From: Candidatus Omnitrophota bacterium
Lineage (GTDB): Bacteria > Omnitrophota > Gorgyraeia > Gygaellales > Profunditerraquicolaceae
Reading direction: 5' to 3'
NCBI GenBank assembly: GCA_903907475.1
Contig: CAIVOB010000104.1
Coordinates: forward strand, 1-5,445
DNA: 5,445 nucleotides
The position numbers and the translations under genes are program-made. Below, piece after piece: positions 1 through 5,445 of this stretch (its first letter is position 1; each line of letters begins with the position of its first letter). The notes beneath the pieces were generated by a model. It did not search any database. It was not told where the DNA came from and saw nothing but the letters and a program-made list of their open reading frames with translations.

Positions 1-1356
1 CTCCTGCAAAACGCGTATCTGGCTGGAAAAAATAGCGCGAATAAAATCTGAAAACATAAAAAGAAAAATTCCCGAAAAAATTAAACAAGTACTGGTTGCT
101 AAAAAAAACGCGCTCGCTCTTAAAACTAAAAACCAGAAATTAACCATTAAAGCGGGCATAGATTTAGGCCTAAAAACCACATTAAACCAAACATCATACT
201 TACGCCAATCAAATATTTTTAACCGCTCTTCTTTTAACAGGCGCGCGTATAAGGTTGAGCCAGGATAAGGAGTAAGTATCGTTAAGGAAATAACCCAAAA
301 CCGCGCCCGGGAAAATCCGGTACAAATAAAAAACCCAAGTAATTTTAAATAATCTTTATGCCGGTAACTATCCAGCCCGATAATAAACGCGCCCACTACT
401 TTAATGCCATAAGATTTTAAATTTTTAATCACCTGAAAATAATCTTTATAACTCTTTATTTTACCCAAGGTTAATTTATGGCAATCAGCAATATGAATAC
501 TCTCAAAACCGATAAACAACTGCTTACAGCCGCTAGCCTTAGCTAGAGTTAAAGCTTCCGCGTCAAAAGCAATATCCACTGAAGCATTCGAAAACCAGCG
601 CATCCTTAAAGGTATCAAAGCCTGGAATAATTTTTTAGCATAACCGGGATCGGAGAAGATATTATCTTCTTCAATCGCGATCACCGGATGTGGATTAAAA
701 AAATTTCTTTGCGCATTAATAATTTTACGCATTAACTCCACCACTTGCTCAATCTTAGCAAAACGCAATTTTTCTTTCGGCCGCGCGCAAAAATCACAAT
801 TAAATTTACATCCTCGGCTAATTTTAACATTTACCCGGGCTAAAAGCTTGGCATCTAAACCCATATAATAATCATAAAGCGGAGTAAAAAAATCATCTAC
901 TGGCTGGCCCTGATATATTTTCTTTAAAACATTGTGTTCATAATCAGAGATTACCTCTTTCCAGACGGATTCTGCTTCTCCCACGACAACGCTATCACAA
1001 TGCGCTAACGCTTCCGCGGGAAGCGCGGAAACATGCACCCCGCCCATCACAACTTTAGCCCCCGCCTGACGAAAACGATCGGCGATTTTATAAGCCTGGA
1101 AAGAAGTTACCGTGGTGCAAGTAATCCCGACCAAAACATCCGCTCGGAAATCATTTTTACCCCAGAAAAACTTAAAAGGCTGCGTCGTTATTTTATAATC
1201 TTGCGGAGTTAACCCGGAAAGTATTAGAAATACAGAAGGAATACGTCGGAGAAAGAAATTCGGGATAAGCCCAATTCCCCAATTTGAAGAAACCGCACTT
1301 ATCAGAATAAGTTCTTTTTTAATATGCTTCCTTAATATAGTCGCTAATCCAACCAA
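1..1356 (-). CDS. B12-binding domain radical SAM protein, 3' end beyond window
   Basis: The reverse strand is open to the left edge, so the C-terminus is missing. Counting from an ATT codon at 1323, the order is: an N-terminal cobalamin-binding fold (about residues 2-140) with VVMGGVHVS near 91-99 and VVVGEAE near 112-118; then the radical SAM core with SRGCKFNCDFCARP, whose Cys172, Cys176 and Cys179 form the CxxxCxxC ligand set for the 4Fe-4S cluster. Later family signatures are LFIGFES, GAFIIGLD and LTPYPGSTLY, then a DWRKYD...VVFRPKSM stretch typical of the C-terminal region of B12 radical SAM enzymes of the HpnP/DUF4070 kind. Such enzymes bind SAM and cobalamin and often do methylations or rearrangements on lipids, cofactors or natural products. 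The substrate cannot be read from the sequence. The start is uncertain: the upstream TTG at 1356 is given here, but an ATT at 1323 is better placed (see RBS entry). The gene lies 32 bases after tRNA-Glu and is probably read from the same promoter. Confidence 0.9.
   Translation of the reverse strand, partial: MVGLATILRKHIKKELILISAVSSNWGIGLIPNFFLRRIPSVFLILSGLTPQDYKITTQPFKFFWGKNDFRADVLVGITCTTVTSFQAYKIADRFRQAGAKVVMGGVHVSALPAEALAHCDSVVVGEAESVWKEVISDYEHNVLKKIYQGQPVDDFFTPLYDYYMGLDAKLLARVNVKISRGCKFNCDFCARPKEKLRFAKIEQVVELMRKIINAQRNFFNPHPVIAIEEDNIFSDPGYAKKLFQALIPLRMRWFSNASVDIAFDAEALTLAKASGCKQLFIGFESIHIADCHKLTLGKIKSYKDYFQVIKNLKSYGIKVVGAFIIGLDSYRHKDYLKLLGFFICTGFSRARFWVISLTILTPYPGSTLYARLLKEERLKIFDWRKYDVWFNVVFRPKSMPALMVNFWFLVLRASAFFLATSTCLIFSGIFLFMFSDFIRAIFSSQIRVLQE
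1329..1334 (-). promoter_or_regulatory. candidate Shine-Dalgarno that argues for an ATT start at 1323
   Basis: On the minus strand TAAGGA lies 5 bases before an in-frame ATT at 1323-1321. That start would give the N-terminus MKKELILISAV, which is where related B12 radical SAM proteins usually begin. The only standard start codon nearby, TTG at 1356-1354, has a purine run (TAAGGGGG) ending one base before it, which is too close for normal use, and it adds an 11-residue extension. ATT starts are known but very rare, so this is an inference. Confidence 0.4.
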
Positions 1357-1388
1357 GCCCCCTTACGGAAGCCGGTTGATAGACTTAA

Positions 1389-1463
1389 TAGCCCCAACCG
1401 GATTTGAACCGGTGTTTACAGGCTGAGAACCTGACGTCCTAGACCAGGCTAGACGATGGGGCC
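1389..1463 (-). tRNA. tRNA-Glu (anticodon CTC, reads GAG)
   Basis: On the minus strand a 75-base cloverleaf can be folded by eye. The acceptor stem is GGCCCCA with TGGGGCT (the first pair is G-U), the D stem is GTCT with GGAC, and the D loop contains the conserved GG. The anticodon loop TTCTCAG carries CTC at 1427-1425. The T stem is ACCGG with CCGGT, around the loop TTCAAAT. The start GGCCCCATCGTCTAG is typical of bacterial tRNA-Glu. CCA is not encoded, and the discriminator base is A. The outermost anticodon-stem pair is a U-U mismatch. It supplies the GAG-reading glutamate tRNA for translation. Confidence 0.95.
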
Positions 1464-1478
1464 AAAATTTGTTAAATT

Positions 1479-1506
1479 ATTCTACTATATAAGCGCCTTT
1501 AGTCAA
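1479..1506 (-). promoter_or_regulatory. sigma70-type promoter for tRNA-Glu and probably the radical SAM gene
   Basis: Reading the minus strand, a -35 box TTGACT (1506-1501) is followed by a 16-base spacer and a -10 box TAGAAT (1484-1479). Transcription would begin near 1472, about 8 bases before the mature tRNA 5' end, which is normal for a tRNA gene. No other promoter is apparent before the radical SAM gene. Confidence 0.6.
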
Positions 1507-1514
1507 CAATTTTA

Positions 1515-1543
1515 TTGACCCCTCGATATTTGCATTATATACT
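1515..1543 (+). promoter_or_regulatory. sigma70-type promoter of the FIST-kinase-regulator operon
   Basis: A -35 box TTGACC (1515-1520), an exactly 17-base spacer and a -10 box TATACT (1538-1543) form a near-consensus promoter. Start of transcription about 7 bases past the -10 falls at roughly 1549-1551, on or next to the ATG at 1551. The transcript would therefore be leaderless or nearly so. The TTG of this -35 box is in frame with the gene downstream and can be mistaken for its start codon. Confidence 0.65.
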
Positions 1544-1550
1544 AGGCTAC

Positions 1551-2738
1551 ATGAATATCAGCTTTGGTTTCAGTGAAAATAAAAATCCCCTTCAAGCTGC
1601 AAATGAAGCCACCCGCCAAGCAATAATCGGCCTAGACACCTACCACGCTGACCTGGCGCTAATTTTTACCTCTGCGGAATTTGCCCAAGAGGCAATCTTA
1701 AAAATTATCAATAATTTACTCGGAGAAATTCCTATCACTGGTTGCAGTAGCTTAGGGATTATCACTAACAAAGGCATCTTTAGATATGGTTTGGCGATTA
1801 TATTAATTAATCTCAGCCCGCAAATGTTTTTTAATATTGCCTCAGTAAAAGATATCTCCCAAAAAAACCCTTTAGACTGCGGCCGAGAACTGGGAGACAA
1901 ATTATTATACGGCTGCAAAGATGTTAATCGGGATTTGAGTATTATTTTTTCCGACGGACTGATTGCCGACGCCACCAGCCTCATTAATGGAATTCAAGAA
2001 AGCCTCGGACGCAGCTTTCCGTTACTCGGAGCTTCCGCTTCGGATAATTTCACCTTTAGTAAAACTTTTCAATACTATAATCATGAAGTTTTAAGCGATT
2101 CCTGCTGTGGATTGCTTTTGGGCGGAAAAATGAATTTTGGTTTTGGAATTAAACACGGTTGGCAACCGTTAGGAAAAATTCGCCAGATTACTAAATCTTA
2201 TGGTAATATTATTGAAGAGATTGATGGGCAACCGGCGGTCAAACTTTATGAAGATTATTTGGCTAAAGACCTCCTGGCTTTAACTAAAGAACTACAACGA
2301 ATTTCAATTTATTATCCCATTGGGGTATATCTCCAAGGAGAAAAGGAATACTTATTGCGCAATGTTAAATCCATAAAAAATGACGGATCTTTAGTTACCC
2401 AAGGTGACGTTCCTCAAGACAGTAAAATTAGATTGATGATTAGCACTAAAGAATCTTGCTTAGCAGCAGCCACGGCTGCCTGTCAAGAAGCAAAAAATAA
2501 TCTGCGCACCCAAAAAGCAAAACTCGTGATGATCTTTGACTCGGCGTCCCGCTTTTCGCTTTTAGGTAAACAACATCAGAAGGAATTAGAGATTATAAAG
2601 TCAACTTTTGGAGAAAACACGCCGTTAGTCGGAATTTATACTTACGGTGAACAAGCGCCGCTTAAAGCGATTAATTATCTTGGCCGGGCTTATTTCCACA
2701 ATCAAAGTATTAACGTCCTTGCCATAGGAGAGCAATAA
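1551..2738 (+). CDS. FIST N- and C-domain sensory protein
   Basis: This 395-residue protein spans a whole FIST module with no membrane segment or signal peptide, so it should be cytoplasmic. The FIST_N part covers about residues 1-220: the start NISFGFSENKNPLQAANEA, then ADLALIFTS near 33-41, IPITGCSSLGI near 60-70, and FPLLGASASDNF near 156-167. The FIST_C part covers about 222-390, with IDGQPAVKLYEDYL near 224-237, LVGIYTYGEQAP near 359-370, and the terminal YFHNQSINVLAIGE. FIST domains are known as predicted small-ligand sensors (amino acids have been suggested) tied to bacterial signal transduction. The ATG at 1551 is chosen over an in-frame TTG at 1515, because the TTG lies inside the -35 box and lacks a ribosome site, while the family start matches the ATG. 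Only a weak AGG precedes the ATG. Its stop codon abuts the start of the histidine kinase gene, so the likely role is to feed a signal to that kinase. The ligand and direct contact are inferred. Confidence 0.9.
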   Translation: MNISFGFSENKNPLQAANEATRQAIIGLDTYHADLALIFTSAEFAQEAILKIINNLLGEIPITGCSSLGIITNKGIFRYGLAIILINLSPQMFFNIASVKDISQKNPLDCGRELGDKLLYGCKDVNRDLSIIFSDGLIADATSLINGIQESLGRSFPLLGASASDNFTFSKTFQYYNHEVLSDSCCGLLLGGKMNFGFGIKHGWQPLGKIRQITKSYGNIIEEIDGQPAVKLYEDYLAKDLLALTKELQRISIYYPIGVYLQGEKEYLLRNVKSIKNDGSLVTQGDVPQDSKIRLMISTKESCLAAATAACQEAKNNLRTQKAKLVMIFDSASRFSLLGKQHQKELEIIKSTFGENTPLVGIYTYGEQAPLKAINYLGRAYFHNQSINVLAIGEQ

Positions 2739-4217
2739 ATGTCACCCTTTATCATTTCCAGTTTCTATCTCATCGTTGCCAGTTTAGCGATCGCGCTTTT
2801 TATAAAAATGAATCGCGTTAAGGAGCTCACTATAAAAGTTAACTGGTTAAATTCCTCTTTAAATGAAATTGATGAACAAGCAAAATTAATTATGCGCACC
2901 GACATGGAGTTAAATAAAACTCAAGAAGAATTGGATAAAAAAATTTCCGGGCTTAACACCTTACAGAAATTATCACGAGAAATAAATACGACCCTGGAAG
3001 AAAAACAAGTCTTTAAAAAAATTAACAACGAGCATCTTGAAAAGTTAGGTTTTGAAAAATCATTAGCTTTTTTATGGAACAGCGCGAAAAAAGAATTTGA
3101 GCTTTATTTTAATTTAGGTTATAACGAAAAGGAGTCTTTAGAACTAAAAAAATCGATTAATACCGACGGAAATTACTACTTGGAACTCATGCAAAGCGGT
3201 AAAACCGCGTCTTCCAACTCCATCCCCCCGGGATTTCTTGCGAAAGACAAATTGCATCGTTTATTTTTAGTTCGCGCGTTTATTATTTGTCCGGTTTTAA
3301 CGCAAGAAGGAAGTTCAGGTTTCATTTTCGTGGGAACGCAAAAAACTGTCACTAATATTACCGAAGGAGACCAAGAGTTAATTACAATCCTGGCCAATCA
3401 AATCGGCCAGAGTTTAGACAACGCCCGTTTGTTTGAAAAAACTTGGGAATCACAACAAGGGCTGGAATTAAAAGTCGAGGAAAGAACCCGCCAGCTAACC
3501 CAGGCTTTAGATGAAGTCACGAAAATAAGCCGCCGTAAAACCGATTTCATTTCCAGCGTTTCTCATGAGCTAAGGACTCCTCTAACTTCGATTAAAGGAT
3601 ACGCTGCCATACTTCTGGCGGGAAAATTAGGCACGGTGCAAGATGAAATAAAAATTCGTTTAGAAAAAATCAACCGCCACAGCGATGAACTAGTACACAT
3701 GGTAAATGACTTACTCGATATTTCGCGCATTGAGTCCGGTAAAGTGGATATGCAAATCGAAAATCAGGAATTGAAGCCTATCACCGATAAAGTCGCGGAT
3801 TTATTGGCGGAGCAAATAAAAACTAAAAACATTAATTTTAGCTGCGTCATTTCTCCGGATTGCCAGAAAATTATGGTAGACCGGAGACAAATTGAACGCG
3901 TTTTTATTAATCTCATTGGCAATGCTTTAAAATTTACTCCAGAAAAAGGAAAAATTAGCATTACTACCAAACGCTGCGATAAATCCGTGCAAATTAATGT
4001 GAGCGATAACGGATTTGGCATCCCCGAAGACGCGCAAGAAAAACTTTTCGAAGAATTCTACCGCGTTGATAATGCTATTAATCAAGAAGTTAAGGGTACC
4101 GGATTAGGCCTGGCGCTGGTAAAACATATTATCGAAGCGCATTTTGGAAAAATTTGGGTGGAAAGTAAGCTTGGAGAAGGCGCCACCTTTAGTTTTACCG
4201 TTAACGCAGGAGTATAA
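2739..4217 (+). CDS. GAF-domain HisKA sensor histidine kinase, single membrane anchor
   Basis: The protein has 492 residues. A hydrophobic segment at about 4-23 is followed directly by a basic stretch and a predicted coiled coil (about 27-90), so there is almost no extracellular part. A GAF-like domain (about 86-230) contains LGFEKSLAFLWN and ends with the typical ILANQIGQSLDNARLFE. A second helix (about 232-270, with VEERTRQL) leads into the HisKA H-box FISSVSHELRTP, with phospho-acceptor His276 and the E-x-x-T phosphatase motif beside it. The HATPase part is complete: N-box NLIGNALKFTP (391-401), G1 DNGFGIP (423-429), F-box LFEEFYRVD (437-445) and G2 GTGLGLAL (453-460). It should autophosphorylate and both phosphorylate and dephosphorylate its partner. 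AGGAG at 2726-2730 sits 8 bases before the ATG, which directly follows the TAA of the FIST gene, so translation is probably coupled. The expected partner is the regulator encoded next. Confidence 0.93.
   Translation: MSPFIISSFYLIVASLAIALFIKMNRVKELTIKVNWLNSSLNEIDEQAKLIMRTDMELNKTQEELDKKISGLNTLQKLSREINTTLEEKQVFKKINNEHLEKLGFEKSLAFLWNSAKKEFELYFNLGYNEKESLELKKSINTDGNYYLELMQSGKTASSNSIPPGFLAKDKLHRLFLVRAFIICPVLTQEGSSGFIFVGTQKTVTNITEGDQELITILANQIGQSLDNARLFEKTWESQQGLELKVEERTRQLTQALDEVTKISRRKTDFISSVSHELRTPLTSIKGYAAILLAGKLGTVQDEIKIRLEKINRHSDELVHMVNDLLDISRIESGKVDMQIENQELKPITDKVADLLAEQIKTKNINFSCVISPDCQKIMVDRRQIERVFINLIGNALKFTPEKGKISITTKRCDKSVQINVSDNGFGIPEDAQEKLFEEFYRVDNAINQEVKGTGLGLALVKHIIEAHFGKIWVESKLGEGATFSFTVNAGV
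4208..4212 (+). promoter_or_regulatory. ribosome binding site fixing the regulator start at 4222
   Basis: AGGAG lies 9 bases before ATG 4222 and overlaps the last codons of the kinase gene. It favours 4222 over an upstream in-frame ATG at 4144, which would overlap the kinase gene by 74 bases and put 26 residues in front of the normal REC start MTARILIADDD. Confidence 0.75.
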
Positions 4218-4221
4218 AATT

Positions 4222-5157
4222 ATGACCGCCAGAATTTTAATTGCCGACGATGATCCGGATATTAGAGATATTCTTAAGATTACTCTTTCTGAAGAAGATT
4301 ACGAAACAATCGAGGCGGAAAATGGCGAAGAAGCCTTAAGAATAATTCGCGCCAAACCTTTAGACCTGGTACTTTTAGATTATAAAATGCCTAAGCTCGA
4401 CGGTAACCAGGTCTGTAATTTAGTAAAAGGCGACCTGCTTCTAGCGCACCTGCCAATTATTATGGTCACCGGAAAAGGCGAAACCAGCGACAAAATTAGT
4501 GGCATCAATTCAGGAGCGGATGATTACATTGTTAAACCTTTTGAACCCAAAGAATTACTCGCCAGAATCCGCATGGTCTTAAGACGCACCAAAAGAGACC
4601 TCGAAGCTAACCCGCTGACCCGCTTACCGGGAAATGTTTCCATTTTAAACGAACTTTCCAGATGTATTGCCAGTAAAGCTCCTTACGCCGTTTGTTATGT
4701 GGATCTGGACAAATTTAAAGCCTACAATGACAAATATGGATTTGAACACGGTGATGATGTGATTCGCGAAACTGCCCGCATCTTACTGAGCGCGGTAAAA
4801 GAATTCGGCGATCCTCAAGATTTCGTGGGGCATATCGGAGGCGATGATTTTGTCATTATTACTACTCCCATTTTGGCGGATAAAATCTGTGAAAAAATAG
4901 TCCAGGATTTCGATAAATCCACAAAATTATTTTACAGCCCCGAAGATAAAGAATGCGGCTTTATTACCGGACATAACCGCCAAGGAGAAATAGAAAAGAT
5001 CGCTCTCATTTCAGTTTCGATCGGAATAGTGACAAATCTTACCCGGGAAATTACCCACGTCGCCCAAATCGGAGAAATTGGTGCGGAACTCAAGAAGCTC
5101 GCCAAAAGTGTAGAAAAAAGTAACTTCGTAAAAGACAAACGCCAAATCCTACCCTAA
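4222..5157 (+). CDS. response regulator, REC domain fused to a GGDEF-family (GGDDF) domain
   Basis: The protein has 311 residues in two parts. The REC domain (1-122) has the acidic pair Asp9/Asp10, phospho-acceptor Asp53 in LLDYKMP, Thr83 and Lys105 in DYIVKPF, so all switch residues are present. The GGDEF-family domain (about 127-300) starts with NPLTRLPGN, then YVDLDKFKAYND, where Asp161 would bind metal and Asn169 and Asp178 guanine by alignment to PleD. The signature is GHIGGDDFV (203-211): the fourth signature residue is Asp where active cyclases usually have Glu. The position of the inhibitory RxxD motif reads DPQD, so the arginine is missing. An extra loop (about 237-258) precedes the SVSIG strand; I recall this loop and the GGDDF form from a recurring subgroup of REC-GGDEF proteins. 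The expected output is c-di-GMP synthesis, or c-di-GMP/GTP binding if inactive. It starts 4 bases after the kinase stop codon and is the natural target of that kinase. Confidence 0.92.
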   Translation: MTARILIADDDPDIRDILKITLSEEDYETIEAENGEEALRIIRAKPLDLVLLDYKMPKLDGNQVCNLVKGDLLLAHLPIIMVTGKGETSDKISGINSGADDYIVKPFEPKELLARIRMVLRRTKRDLEANPLTRLPGNVSILNELSRCIASKAPYAVCYVDLDKFKAYNDKYGFEHGDDVIRETARILLSAVKEFGDPQDFVGHIGGDDFVIITTPILADKICEKIVQDFDKSTKLFYSPEDKECGFITGHNRQGEIEKIALISVSIGIVTNLTREITHVAQIGEIGAELKKLAKSVEKSNFVKDKRQILP

Positions 5158-5171
5158 ATTCGATTAAAATC

Positions 5172-5194
5172 TAAAATTCCTCAGGGACATTTTA
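5172..5194 (+). terminator. weak hairpin after the operon, possible terminator
   Basis: TAAAATTCC pairs with GGA-C-ATTTTA around a TCAG loop, giving 9 pairs with one bulged C at 5188. It begins 15 bases after the stop codon of the last operon gene. Its GC core is only two G-C pairs and no free T-run follows (the T's are inside the stem), so intrinsic termination is doubtful. No better terminator is seen before the window ends. Confidence 0.25.
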
Positions 5195-5212
5195 ACCTTA
5201 CGCCTTGAAAAA

Positions 5213-5268
5213 TTGTCCACAAGGACACACTTGCGCAATTTTCGCCACAAGGCAACACTGGCCCAATT
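5213..5268 (+). repeat. two-copy imperfect 28-bp tandem repeat
   Basis: Copies at 5213-5240 and 5241-5268 match at 22 of 28 positions. The shared blocks are TT, CCACAAGG, ACACT, GC and CAATT in the same order. Each copy also contains a small hairpin with an ACAA loop (TGTCC/GGACA in the first, GCC/GGC in the second), and the changes between copies keep the pairing. No third copy is seen on either side. Confidence 0.55.
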
Positions 5269-5282
5269 CCAATTTGGGCCAG
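5258..5282. other. strong 9-bp perfect hairpin
   Basis: CTGGCCCAA (5258-5266) pairs perfectly with TTGGGCCAG (5274-5282) around a 7-base loop. Neither strand has a T-run after the stem, so it is not a standard intrinsic terminator. It could be a structured RNA element or a protein-binding site. Confidence 0.6.
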
Positions 5283-5360
5283 GCGCCTATAAGCGCAAGG
5301 TGTATTCTATTCCGAATCATACCACGAAGTTAGCGGGTCCTGTCTTGACTTGGTTTTCGC

Positions 5361-5399
5361 GGGGACGCTTGTTGCGCCCCAGCGTGGCGCAACTACGCT
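5361..5399. other. GC-rich set of mutually exclusive hairpins
   Basis: GTTGCGCC (5371-5378) pairs perfectly with GGCGCAAC (5386-5393). Its loop holds AGCGT (5381-5385), which can instead pair with ACGCT on the left (5365-5369) or ACGCT on the right (5395-5399). GGGG at 5361-5364 can also pair with the CCCC at 5377-5380. These folds exclude each other, as in switching RNAs, but no downstream gene is visible to control. Confidence 0.5.
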
Positions 5400-5445
5400 C
5401 GGGTCGGCTGCGTCGCTCTCTGACTTAAATGTGACGGAACCGTGC

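Larger units (their letters stand above)
5195..5445. other. non-coding tail of unlike composition, rich in hairpins
   Basis: No convincing gene is seen to the right edge. One reading frame stays open (5213-5428, TTG start), but its product is an arginine-rich, low-complexity peptide without family features, running across hairpins and a repeat. Composition changes along the stretch: 5341-5400 has 37 G or C of 60, against about 24 of 60 in a sample of the regulator gene. It could be a dispersed intergenic repeat, a structured RNA, or the edge of an element that continues outside the window. Confidence 0.5.

Noticed and set aside
1515..1550. TTG 1515 as the start of the FIST protein
   Set aside because: The TTG is the beginning of a -35 box with a well-spaced -10 before ATG 1551, and no ribosome site precedes it.
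1640..1984. Minus-strand open frame inside the FIST gene
   Set aside because: It is a reverse-strand shadow of a gene with clear family motifs and its product has no recognisable domain. The same applies to minus-strand frames at 3176-3397, 3764-4021 and 4932-5138.
4144..4221. Upstream start for the response regulator
   Set aside because: The extra 26 residues are out-of-frame kinase-gene sequence; ATG 4222 has AGGAG at a good distance and matches the normal REC start.
5201..5282. CRISPR-like array
   Set aside because: There are only two degenerate copies directly abutting each other, with no spacers and no cas genes.
5258..5282. Intrinsic terminator of the operon
   Set aside because: The stem is strong, but no T-run follows on either strand, and it lies about 100 bases after the last stop codon.
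5213..5428. Open reading frame of 71 codons with a TTG start
   Set aside because: The product is arginine-rich with no family likeness, has no good ribosome site at that TTG, and overlaps a tandem repeat and several hairpins. An inner TTG at 5231 has AAGGA 5 bases before it, but that lies inside the repeat hairpin and the peptide is no more convincing.
5424..5445. Group II intron or similar element boundary near the right edge (GTGACGG...CCGTGC)
   Set aside because: The resemblance rests on a handful of bases at the window end, with no intron domain or reverse transcriptase visible.

Overview
The window is a piece of a moderately AT-rich bacterial chromosome. The genes sampled are about 40% GC. 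It looks like an uncultivated, signalling-rich lineage. The B12-dependent radical SAM enzyme and the kinase and response-regulator styles would fit groups such as Omnitrophota, but no marker here fixes the taxonomy, so that is only a guess. Nothing points to a phage, a transposon or a CRISPR locus.

Layout. Positions 1-1356 (minus strand) hold most of a cobalamin-binding radical SAM protein that runs off the left edge of the window. Just upstream of it on the same strand is tRNA-Glu(CTC) at 1389-1463. A short divergent control region (1464-1550) follows, with two back-to-back sigma70-type promoters: one fires left into the tRNA and radical SAM gene, the other fires right. The rightward promoter sits so close to the next ATG that the mRNA should be almost or completely leaderless.

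Positions 1551-5157 form a tight three-gene operon on the plus strand: a stand-alone FIST-domain sensor protein, a GAF-containing HisKA histidine kinase with one N-terminal membrane anchor, and a response regulator with a REC domain fused to a GGDEF-family domain. The stop and start codons of the first two genes touch, and the last two are 4 bases apart. The simplest reading is a pathway from FIST ligand sensing to kinase to phosphorylated REC to a cyclic-di-GMP output. The GGDEF domain is a GGDDF variant with no recognisable inhibitory site and an extra loop, so catalytic activity is not assured.

Positions 5158-5445 carry no convincing gene. They hold a weak AT-rich hairpin, a two-copy imperfect 28-bp repeat, a strong 9-bp hairpin, and a segment of about 62% GC with several mutually exclusive hairpins. 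This tail differs in composition from the genes and is the least explained part of the window. It may be a dispersed repeat element or a structured RNA.
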